Positions 15,573 through 21,502 of a DNA stretch of 21,502 nucleotides are shown here, piece by piece. A program made the position numbers and the translations under genes. Positions within the stretch are counted from its first letter, which is position 1, and each line of letters begins with the position of its first letter. Source of the DNA: Gammaproteobacteria bacterium. Lineage in GTDB: Bacteria; Pseudomonadota; Gammaproteobacteria; Eutrophobiales; Eutrophobiaceae. Under the pieces are notes generated by a model. It did no database searches. It was not told the DNA's origin and was given only the letters and a program-made list of their open reading frames with translations. The stretch is from positions 1 through 21,502 of the forward strand of contig QNEM01000010.1 in assembly GCA_003645215.1 (NCBI GenBank), read 5' to 3'.

Positions 15573-16178
15573 ATGTTCACTGGAATTATAGAAGCCATTG
15601 GTAAGATAGAATTGATTGAAGACATCGGTTCTGACAAAAGATTCGTCATCACATCTGACTCCCTGGATCTATCAGATGTTCGAGCCGGTGATAGTATCAG
15701 TGTCAATGGTGTCTGTTTGACGGTTGTAGATTTACAGGGGAAAGGTTTTTCTACTGATGTCTCTGTTGAAACATTGTCATGCACAACATTCAATGAGCTT
15801 GTTGCAGGTGATAAACTTAATCTCGAAAAAGCATTGCAGCTTTCATCGCGACTCAGTGGACATATGGTCAGTGGTCACGTTGATGGCAAGGGAACAATTA
15901 AGAAGAAGCTTGCAGATGCAAGATCGGAACGTTTTGAAATAAATTACCCTGCTGAGCTTGGGAAGTATATTTGTAAAAAAGGATCTATCTGCATAGACGG
16001 GGTGAGCCTTACAGTTAACGAAGTAGAGCCATCATATTTTTCAGTCAATATTATTCCGCATACAAATGATGAAACAATATTTTCTGAATATAGTGAAGGT
16101 ACGCAGGTTAATCTTGAAGTTGATATCGTGGCTCGTTATATGGAATCACTGATGACGGATGAAAAGCCAGGCTGCTAA
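15573..16178 (+). CDS. ribE: Riboflavin synthase, alpha subunit
   Basis: Last step of riboflavin synthesis: dismutates two 6,7-dimethyl-8-ribityllumazine molecules. It is 201 aa, typical. The N-terminal MFTGIIEAIGKI is diagnostic. The two homologous beta-barrels are visible as repeats, with VNGVCLTV in the first (about 1-97) and IDGVSLTV in the second (about 98-190), and the linker LSGHMVSGHVDG between. It follows ribD by 7 nt. Called ribC in E. coli, ribE in most other bacteria. A 65-nt gap follows before ribBA. Confidence 0.97.
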   Translation: MFTGIIEAIGKIELIEDIGSDKRFVITSDSLDLSDVRAGDSISVNGVCLTVVDLQGKGFSTDVSVETLSCTTFNELVAGDKLNLEKALQLSSRLSGHMVSGHVDGKGTIKKKLADARSERFEINYPAELGKYICKKGSICIDGVSLTVNEVEPSYFSVNIIPHTNDETIFSEYSEGTQVNLEVDIVARYMESLMTDEKPGC

Positions 16179-16196
16179 AGCTTATCAGTGAAACTG

Positions 16197-16205
16197 TGTC
16201 ATAAT
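16197..16205 (+). promoter_or_regulatory. Possible extended -10 promoter before ribBA
   Basis: TGTCATAAT fits an extended -10 (TGn then 5 of 6 bases of TATAAT) in the 65-bp ribE-ribBA gap, 38 nt before the ATG. No -35 is recognisable, which such promoters tolerate. It could give ribBA some independent expression. There is no FMN riboswitch in the gap. Confidence 0.3.
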
Positions 16206-16243
16206 GAGAAAATTCAGCAATACATATTCTGGTATAGATTTTA

Positions 16244-17353
16244 ATGGCGCTTAATACGGCAAAAGAACTGATTGAAGACATTCGTGATGGGAAGATCATT
16301 ATCTTGATGGATGATGAGAATCGCGAAAATGAAGGTGATCTTGTTATTGCAGCATCTGCTGTGCAAGCAGACGATATCAATTTTATGGCACGTTTTGGCA
16401 GGGGTCTGATATGCCTGACTTTGACGCGTGAACATTGTAAAACATTGAACTTGCCATTGATGGCAGGAAATAGTTATTCAAACCATGGCACGAATTTCAC
16501 CGTATCCATTGAAGCGGCAGAAGGTGTCACCACCGGCATTTCCGCAGCTGACAGGGCACTCACCATACAAAAAGCGGTGGCGAAAGATGCGCAGCCTTCT
16601 GATCTGGTACAACCGGGGCATATTTTTCCTTTAATGGCGCATCCTGGCGGTGTCCTGTTACGTGCTGGTCATACTGAAGCTGGATGTGATCTGGCCAAGT
16701 TAGCAGGCCTTGTCCCGGCAGCTGTGATTGTAGAGATACTGAAAGATGATGGATCGATGGCAAGAAGACCGGATCTGGAAGTCTTTGCCAAAGAACATGG
16801 ATTGAAAATAGGTACGATTGCAGATTTAATTCAGCATCGGATCGAAAATGAGAAAACGATTTCGCGGATTGCTGAATATGATATGCCAACAGAATATGGC
16901 AATTTCAGAATCGTCGCCTACGAAGATAGTATCGATAATAATCTGCACCTTGCGATGATCAAAGGTGAGATATCAGCGGATGATCCTGTATTGGTACGTG
17001 TGCATATGCAGAACCCGATTCATGACCTGACAGGAAGCCTGAGAGAGAATACTGCATGGCCAATCAGCGATGTCTTGAAACGGATACAGGAAGAGGGACA
17101 GGGGGTCGCAGTTATCTTATGTAACCAGTTTGGTTCACAGGAATTGGCTGATCAATTGAAATTATTTTGTCAGGGTTCATCGCAGGAGTCAGGGCAACAG
17201 AATAAACAAAATACAAAAGACCAAAGGACGATAGGTCTTGGCGCACAGATATTATCCGATCTGGGTGTGCAAAAAATGCGGGTATTGAGTGCACCAAAAC
17301 GATTTCATGCAATTTCAGGTTATGGCCTTGAAGTTGTTGAATATGTAACCTGA
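16244..17353 (+). CDS. ribBA: DHBP synthase with degenerate GTP cyclohydrolase II domain (RibBX-type)
   Basis: The N-terminal half (about residues 1-200) is a complete 3,4-dihydroxy-2-butanone 4-phosphate synthase: DDENRENEGDLV holds the acidic metal-binding loop, then FGRGLICLTL, GISAADRA, HPGGVLLRAGHTEAGCDL. It makes the four-carbon unit RibH uses. The C-terminal half (about 205-369) has the GTP cyclohydrolase II fold but lacks its chemistry: where active enzymes have the zinc-binding C-x10-C-x-C, this one reads HMQNPIHDLTGSL (about 255-267) with no cysteine, and the RG.G.G arginine motif is also gone. Total length is 369 aa. Such RibB-X proteins are known in Proteobacteria; a separate ribA should exist elsewhere in the genome. 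Confidence 0.94.
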   Translation: MALNTAKELIEDIRDGKIIILMDDENRENEGDLVIAASAVQADDINFMARFGRGLICLTLTREHCKTLNLPLMAGNSYSNHGTNFTVSIEAAEGVTTGISAADRALTIQKAVAKDAQPSDLVQPGHIFPLMAHPGGVLLRAGHTEAGCDLAKLAGLVPAAVIVEILKDDGSMARRPDLEVFAKEHGLKIGTIADLIQHRIENEKTISRIAEYDMPTEYGNFRIVAYEDSIDNNLHLAMIKGEISADDPVLVRVHMQNPIHDLTGSLRENTAWPISDVLKRIQEEGQGVAVILCNQFGSQELADQLKLFCQGSSQESGQQNKQNTKDQRTIGLGAQILSDLGVQKMRVLSAPKRFHAISGYGLEVVEYVT

Positions 17354-17383
17354 GTAAATGCCTGAGTAGATGATTGTTAAAAA

Positions 17384-17857
17384 ATGGCTGAATTTAATTT
17401 AATTGAAGGTAAGCAGGAACTGGACAAGGCAAAGATTACTATTGTTGCCAGTCGCTATAATAAATTTGTTGTCGAGCGCTTGCTTGAAGCTTGTCTCAAT
17501 ACCTTGAAGAAAACTGGTTTGCAAGATCAGGATATCACTGTTGTACATGTGCCTGGTGCCTTTGAGATTCCTTCCACAGTCCAACATGTAATTAAACATA
17601 CTAGCTGTGATGCAGTGATCACTTTAGGCGCCGTGATTCGAGGCGAAACACCACACTTTGACTATATATGTTCTGAATGTGCCCGTGGTCTGGGGGAAAT
17701 TTCAATAGCAAATGATATTCCTGTGATCTTTGGTGTATTGACTGTCGATAACACCGAACAGGCAATGGATCGTGCTGGTGATGAAGAAAGTAATAAAGGT
17801 GCAGAGGCTGCACAGGCTGCTATTGAAATGATCAATGTCTTCAGGGCGATAAGCTAG
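17384..17857 (+). CDS. ribH: 6,7-dimethyl-8-ribityllumazine synthase
   Basis: Penultimate step of riboflavin synthesis: condenses the RibD-derived pyrimidine with DHBP from RibBA; assembles into icosahedral or pentameric shells. It is 157 aa. ASRYNKFVVERLLEA (22-36), VPGAFEIP (56-63) and GAVIRGETPHFDY (82-94, catalytic His91) are all intact. The ATG lies 30 nt after ribBA with a weak ribosome-binding site. The TAG stop overlaps the GTG start of nusB by one base. Confidence 0.97.
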   Translation: MAEFNLIEGKQELDKAKITIVASRYNKFVVERLLEACLNTLKKTGLQDQDITVVHVPGAFEIPSTVQHVIKHTSCDAVITLGAVIRGETPHFDYICSECARGLGEISIANDIPVIFGVLTVDNTEQAMDRAGDEESNKGAEAAQAAIEMINVFRAIS

Positions 17858-18333
17858 TGGCTACAGAAAAAGAAAAAGTAACAGCAACAAGGAAATCTTT
17901 TTCCAAACATGCACGTGTACGTGCACGACGTTCAGCAGTGCAGGCCTTGTATCAATGGGGAATGTCAGCCGTGCCTATTCAGGATGTTATCAATGAATTT
18001 GTCAATGAACGCACCGAATTGAAAAAAGCAGACACGGATTATTTTAAGGAAATATTATATGGAGCAGCAAAGGAAAGTGATAATCTGGATGAACAATTAA
18101 TTCCACTACTGGATCGAGCGCTGGATGATCTGGATCCTGTAGAGAAAGCAATATTACAAATCGGTATCTATGAACTGACATTCCATCCGGAACTTCCTTA
18201 TAGAGTCGTATTGAATGAAGCCGTCAATCTGGCAAAAATGTTTGGTGCAGAACAATCACATAAATATATCAATGGTGTCCTTGATAAAGCTGCACATAAA
18301 ATCAGAGCTGTAGAAATAAAGAATGTTTCTTAA
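17857..18333 (+). CDS. nusB: Transcription antitermination factor NusB
   Basis: With NusE (S10) it binds boxA RNA in rRNA leaders and helps antitermination. It is 158 aa, with the all-helical NusB pattern: RARRSAVQALYQWGMS at about 22-37, then DYFKEIL near 62, LDPVEKAILQIGIYEL near 90-105, VVLNEAVNLAKMFG, and the KYINGVLDKAA C-terminus. The GTG start at 17857 shares a base with the ribH stop; about 20 lysine/arginine-rich residues precede the core. The ribH-nusB-thiL order is conserved in gammaproteobacteria. Confidence 0.96.
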   Translation: MATEKEKVTATRKSFSKHARVRARRSAVQALYQWGMSAVPIQDVINEFVNERTELKKADTDYFKEILYGAAKESDNLDEQLIPLLDRALDDLDPVEKAILQIGIYELTFHPELPYRVVLNEAVNLAKMFGAEQSHKYINGVLDKAAHKIRAVEIKNVS

Positions 18334-18389
18334 TACATAGCTATTTACTACATGTCCTTAATTGATGGCCAAATTGACGGATTGAATGA

Positions 18390-19355
18390 ATGCCTGCGTC
18401 AGAATTTGAATTAATCAATAAATATTTTCAGGATCTTACGGATAAAGATCCATCTGTTAAGTGTGGCATCGGTGATGATGCTGCAATTATTCAAATCCCC
18501 CAGGATAAAGAAGTCGTGCTGTCAATGGATACCTTACTGGGAGGCACACATTTTCCAGTAGATACAAGACCTGTTGATATTGGCTATAAAGCATTGGCCG
18601 TTAACCTTAGTGACATGGCGGCCATGGGTGCGGTACCGAAATGGGTTTTATTATCCATTAGCCTTCCTGAAAACAATGAAGCCTGGTTAAAAGAATTTGC
18701 ATCTGGTTTTCTTGATCTTGCCAGACAACATTCAGTTAGTCTGATTGGTGGTGATATGAGCAGAGGCGCACTTTCCATCACAATCAATATACAGGGACTG
18801 GTTTCAGTTGACTCAGCACTTAAACGTGACGGTGCACAGAAGGATGATTTGATCTATGTCACAGGGACATTAGGTGATGCTGGTGCTGGTCTGGATATCA
18901 TTCAGGGTAAATTATCGATTGGCAATGAATGTGCAGAATTCTTTCTTAAAAGTCTTAATAGACCAGATGTAAGTGTCGAGGCAGGACTACGCTTAAGGGG
19001 CTTAGCGAACAGCACAATTGATATATCAGATGGTTTAATTGCTGACCTGGGACATATACTGGATGCCAGTCATGTTGGTGCTGAAATTGAAGTTAGGAAA
19101 ATCCCACTATCAGAGGCAATGCAACAATGTGTAGATGAAACAACTGCCTGGAACTATGCGCTGACTTCTGGCGATGATTATAAGTTATGTTTTACAGCAT
19201 CAGCAGAACAACATGAGCAGGTTATCAGCACCTTCAAGAAAATAAATATTCCGGTGAGTTGTATTGGCAAGATTAAACAGGAAGCTGGATTACAGTTGAA
19301 AACACCTGAGGGCACTTGTTTTGAACCATCAGGGAAATCTTACCAACATTTTTGA
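18390..19355 (+). CDS. thiL: Thiamine-monophosphate kinase
   Basis: Phosphorylates thiamine monophosphate to thiamine pyrophosphate with ATP, the final cofactor step. It is 321 aa, typical. The AIR-synthase-like fold shows GIGDDAAII (about 27-35), MDTLLGGTHF (about 47-56), LAVNLSDMAAMGA, IGGDMSRG (about 119-126), YVTGTLGDAGAGL and the late STIDISDGLIADL that binds Mg-nucleotide. It lies 56 nt after nusB with a short AT-rich gap. pgpA, often next, is absent; thiL converges on the thioesterase gene instead, with 32 nt and no clear terminator between. Confidence 0.96.
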   Translation: MPASEFELINKYFQDLTDKDPSVKCGIGDDAAIIQIPQDKEVVLSMDTLLGGTHFPVDTRPVDIGYKALAVNLSDMAAMGAVPKWVLLSISLPENNEAWLKEFASGFLDLARQHSVSLIGGDMSRGALSITINIQGLVSVDSALKRDGAQKDDLIYVTGTLGDAGAGLDIIQGKLSIGNECAEFFLKSLNRPDVSVEAGLRLRGLANSTIDISDGLIADLGHILDASHVGAEIEVRKIPLSEAMQQCVDETTAWNYALTSGDDYKLCFTASAEQHEQVISTFKKINIPVSCIGKIKQEAGLQLKTPEGTCFEPSGKSYQHF

Positions 19356-19387
19356 TGCTACATTTCAGGTAATTTGGGCATCTACTG

Positions 19388-19900
19388 CTATGATATATCC
19401 GGATTGTAGTCCGGGATCTCTGCGGTAATTTCTTTATTTCTTTCTGTTATTTCCTTACGCATATTTTTGCGCATGACAGCAGCATCATATAATTTTTTCT
19501 CGAACTCTGATTCCAGTTCAAGTGGTGGAACCTTGACAGATTTCCCATCTTCACCCCTTGCGACCATGGTGAAATAACAGGAATTCGTATGCCGCTTAAC
19601 TTTAGTTTGCAGGTTTTCAGAAACCACCTTAACACCAATTTCCATGGAGGAACTTCCGACATAATTTACATTGGCACGGAATGAAACCAGTTCACCTACC
19701 TTGATTGGCTGGTTAAAGGTGACCTGATCCAGAGAAACTGTGACCACGTAGCTTTTGCTATATCTTGCGGCACAGGCATAGGCGACCTGATCCAGCATTT
19801 TTAAAATTGAACCCCCATGTACATTACCAGAAAAGTTAGCCATGTCAGGTGTCATGAGTACAGTCATATGCAGCGTTTTTTCATCTTCTTCAACGGTCAT
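19388..19900 (-). CDS. Acyl-CoA thioesterase, hotdog fold
   Basis: Hydrolyses acyl-CoA to free acid and CoA. It is 170 aa: a hotdog domain (about residues 5-120) with the pattern PDMANFSGNVHGGSILKMLD, where N-x-x-G-x-x-HGG and the following Asp form the active site of the YciA/BACH group, then SLDQVTFNQPIKVGE and a final strand CYFTMVA. A charged helical tail (about 130-160) is longer than in YciA (about 133 aa). Substrate range cannot be told. It lies 27 nt downstream of the lipoprotein gene on the same strand and is probably the last gene of a fumarase-lipoprotein-thioesterase unit. Confidence 0.9.
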   Translation of the reverse strand: MTVEEDEKTLHMTVLMTPDMANFSGNVHGGSILKMLDQVAYACAARYSKSYVVTVSLDQVTFNQPIKVGELVSFRANVNYVGSSSMEIGVKVVSENLQTKVKRHTNSCYFTMVARGEDGKSVKVPPLELESEFEKKLYDAAVMRKNMRKEITERNKEITAEIPDYNPDIS

Positions 19901-19927
19901 GATTATTTTCCATTTTTATTATTATAT

Positions 19928-20482
19928 TTATAAGTGCGTATAGCCTTCATCTGATAATCGATTTAATTCGTCAGGGGCATAGGGAACAGATTCTATAAAA
20001 GACGGTAACTGATTTCTATCAATTTCCATATATTCCATCGTGGTTTCACAAACCTTCAAATCAATGATATCAAATGCATCCAGTCGTTTTGCCAGGTCGA
20101 CCAGCTCTTTATTATCATCGTAACTGTCCAGTGTGAACCAACCAATGTCAGGTCCGTGCAAGATCATGACAATCTCCAGGTCTTCAAGGTTCTCAGTTCC
20201 TGTTTGAGTGATTTCCTCAGCCCTTTGAAGTAATGATTGTAATTCTTCTATGGAGTGTTCAGATATGTCATAAAGGTAGCGTTTATTACCTATTGTAAAT
20301 TGGCTATCCGACTGCACGTGCAGTGTAGGGGCCGGGCCTGTCAACTCAAGCACCGTCTCAGTTTCGGTCGTTGCTGGGGTGTCTGTTACTGTTGATGTCT
20401 GCTCGCCCTGATCGCAAGCTGCTACTAGTAAAATACCGAACAGTAGAGTCAAAAACTTTTGTATTTGTTTGTACGATTTCAT
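19928..20482 (-). CDS. Lipoprotein with DsrE-like domain
   Basis: 184 aa. The N-terminus is a lipoprotein signal: basic start, hydrophobic core at about 10-20 and lipobox LVAAC with the lipidated Cys23. Asp at +2 and Gln at +3 would, by E. coli rules, keep it in the inner membrane facing the periplasm. A Thr/Glu-rich linker (about 27-50) follows. The domain from about residue 60 resembles DsrE/DsrF-like proteins: a strand LEIVMILHGPDIGWF, then DLKVCETTMEYMEI with a single conserved-position Cys145, then IESVPYAPDELNRLSDEGYTHL, the family's usual V..G..EL..L...GY end. DsrE-like proteins carry sulfur on such a cysteine, usually in the cytoplasm, so membrane anchoring is unusual. Function is not known; the domain call is by pattern recognition. 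It starts 18 nt after fumarase. Confidence 0.7.
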   Translation of the reverse strand: MKSYKQIQKFLTLLFGILLVAACDQGEQTSTVTDTPATTETETVLELTGPAPTLHVQSDSQFTIGNKRYLYDISEHSIEELQSLLQRAEEITQTGTENLEDLEIVMILHGPDIGWFTLDSYDDNKELVDLAKRLDAFDIIDLKVCETTMEYMEIDRNQLPSFIESVPYAPDELNRLSDEGYTHL

Positions 20483-20500
20483 GGTGTGTTCAATGGTTCA

Positions 20501-21502
20501 CTAAGCTGATTTTCTTTGCAATATAATTTTTTGCCATTCCTGCGGACCGGTTTTATGCACGGCATTGCCATTGACATCAACTGCAACTGTAACAGGCATA
20601 TCTTTTACTTCAAACTCCTGGATTGCTTCCATGCCCATCTCCTCGAAAGCAATGACTTTTGCATTAATAATGGCTTTCGATACAAGATAAGCAGCGCCAC
20701 CGACGGCCATTAGATAAACGGCTTTATGTTTTTTTATGGCCTCGATTCCAACAGACCCTCGTTCTGCCTTACCTATCATGCCCATAAGTCCGGTTTTATC
20801 CAGCATCATCTCGGTAAATTTATCCATGCGCGTGGCAGTGGTTGGTCCTGCAGGGCCAACGACCTCTTCGCGGACGGGGTCAACTGGACCGACATAATAT
20901 ATAAAACGATCTGTGAAATCGACACCATCGGGTAGTGGTTCACCATTTTCAATCAAGGTTTGTATTCGTTTATGTGCAGCATCTCTTCCGGTCAGCATTT
21001 TGCCAGACAACAACAAGGTTTCCCCTGGTTGCCAGGTGCTGATTTCATCACGAGTCACATCATCAAGATTTACTCGTTTGGCAGAAGGTCCTACATCCCA
21101 GGTAATATCTGGCCAGTCGTCCAGGCTCGGTGGTGTTTGTAATGAGGGACCTGAGCCATCCAGCATAAAATGTGTATGACGGGTCGCTGCACAGTTTGGG
21201 ATCATGGCAACTGGTTTATTTGCAGCATGGGTTGGATAATCCATGATCTTGACATCTAGTACCGTGGTTAATCCGCCCAGACCCTGGGCGCCTATGCCCA
21301 GATCATTCACGGCATCAAATATTTCCAGACGTAATTCTTCAGCACGGTTTTTTGGGCCACGTACCCTGAGTTCGTGAATATCAATCGGATCCATGAGCGA
21401 TTCCTTGGCAAGCAACATGGCTTTTTCAGCGGTACCACCAATGCCAATGCCCAGCATGCCGGGGGGACACCAGCCAGCACCCATGGTCGGTACCGTCTTG
21501 AC
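20501..21502 (-). CDS. fumA: Fumarate hydratase class I, C-terminal part (partial, 5' end outside window)
   Basis: Iron-sulfur enzyme interconverting fumarate and malate in the TCA cycle. The frame is open to the window edge (reads VKTVPTM before GAGWCPPGM), so the in-frame ATG at 21484 is internal; 333 residues of a typical 500-550 are present. Visible are the WCPPGMLGIGIGGTAEKAM segment with one 4Fe-4S ligand cysteine, a second cysteine in NCAATRHTHF, then the C-terminal domain with LSGKMLTGRDAAHKR, YYVGPV, VVGPAGPTTATRMDKF and GKAERG. Tartrate dehydratase (TtdAB) is related, but its alpha and beta parts are separate proteins; here they are fused, favouring fumarase. Probably first in a unit with the lipoprotein and thioesterase genes. 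Confidence 0.94.
   Translation of the reverse strand, partial: VKTVPTMGAGWCPPGMLGIGIGGTAEKAMLLAKESLMDPIDIHELRVRGPKNRAEELRLEIFDAVNDLGIGAQGLGGLTTVLDVKIMDYPTHAANKPVAMIPNCAATRHTHFMLDGSGPSLQTPPSLDDWPDITWDVGPSAKRVNLDDVTRDEISTWQPGETLLLSGKMLTGRDAAHKRIQTLIENGEPLPDGVDFTDRFIYYVGPVDPVREEVVGPAGPTTATRMDKFTEMMLDKTGLMGMIGKAERGSVGIEAIKKHKAVYLMAVGGAAYLVSKAIINAKVIAFEEMGMEAIQEFEVKDMPVTVAVDVNGNAVHKTGPQEWQKIILQRKSA

Noticed and set aside
16179..16243. Possible FMN riboswitch before ribBA
   Set aside because: The gap is only 65 nt and lacks the conserved FMN-element boxes.
17909..17925. Near-palindromic TGCACGTGTACGTGCA in nusB
   Set aside because: It encodes the conserved HARVRARR stretch, and the repeat comes from alternating His/Ala/Arg/Val codons.

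Overview
The window is a stretch of chromosomal housekeeping genes from a gammaproteobacterium with moderate GC (mid-40s % by eye, not computed). The taxonomic call rests on gene order and protein type: tyrA-aroA-cmk-rpsA-ihfB-lapA-lapB-pyrF, mfd next to csiV, a Pseudomonas-type MTI phosphorylase with hpt, and nrdR-ribD-ribE-ribBA-ribH-nusB-thiL are all arrangements known from Gammaproteobacteria. I cannot name a genus. No mobile element, phage gene, CRISPR array, tRNA or rRNA is visible.

Layout. (1) 1-6734, plus strand: the last codons of tyrA, then aroA and cmk abutting with no gap; rpsA behind its own leader and followed by a strong stem-loop; ihfB; and a tight lapA-lapB-pyrF run for envelope assembly control and pyrimidine synthesis. 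(2) 6741-10870, plus strand: mfd (transcription-repair coupling factor) and csiV (periplasmic peptidoglycan-binding factor). (3) 10885-12170, minus strand: a two-gene purine salvage operon. hpt comes first and mtnP overlaps it by 4 nt; MtnP releases hypoxanthine from methylthioinosine and Hpt converts it to IMP. (4) 12171-12569: a 399-bp divergent intergenic region with no convincing gene, serving as the upstream region of both hpt and glyA. (5) 12570-13822: glyA (serine hydroxymethyltransferase), split by what looks like one missing G at about 12921. (6) 13926-19355, plus strand: nrdR-ribD-ribE-ribBA-ribH-nusB-thiL, i.e. ribonucleotide reductase repression, riboflavin synthesis, antitermination and thiamine-phosphate kinase, with overlapping or closely spaced genes. 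(7) 19388-21502, minus strand: the C-terminal two thirds of a class I fumarase running off the window edge, a lipoprotein with a DsrE-like domain, and a hotdog acyl-CoA thioesterase, closely spaced and probably co-transcribed.

I found no obviously new biological system. The points most worth a second look are the DsrE-like lipoprotein next to fumarase, the glyA frameshift, the class II-type AroA beside an unfused TyrA, the RibBA whose GTP cyclohydrolase half has lost its zinc cysteines, and the stem-loops around rpsA and glyA.
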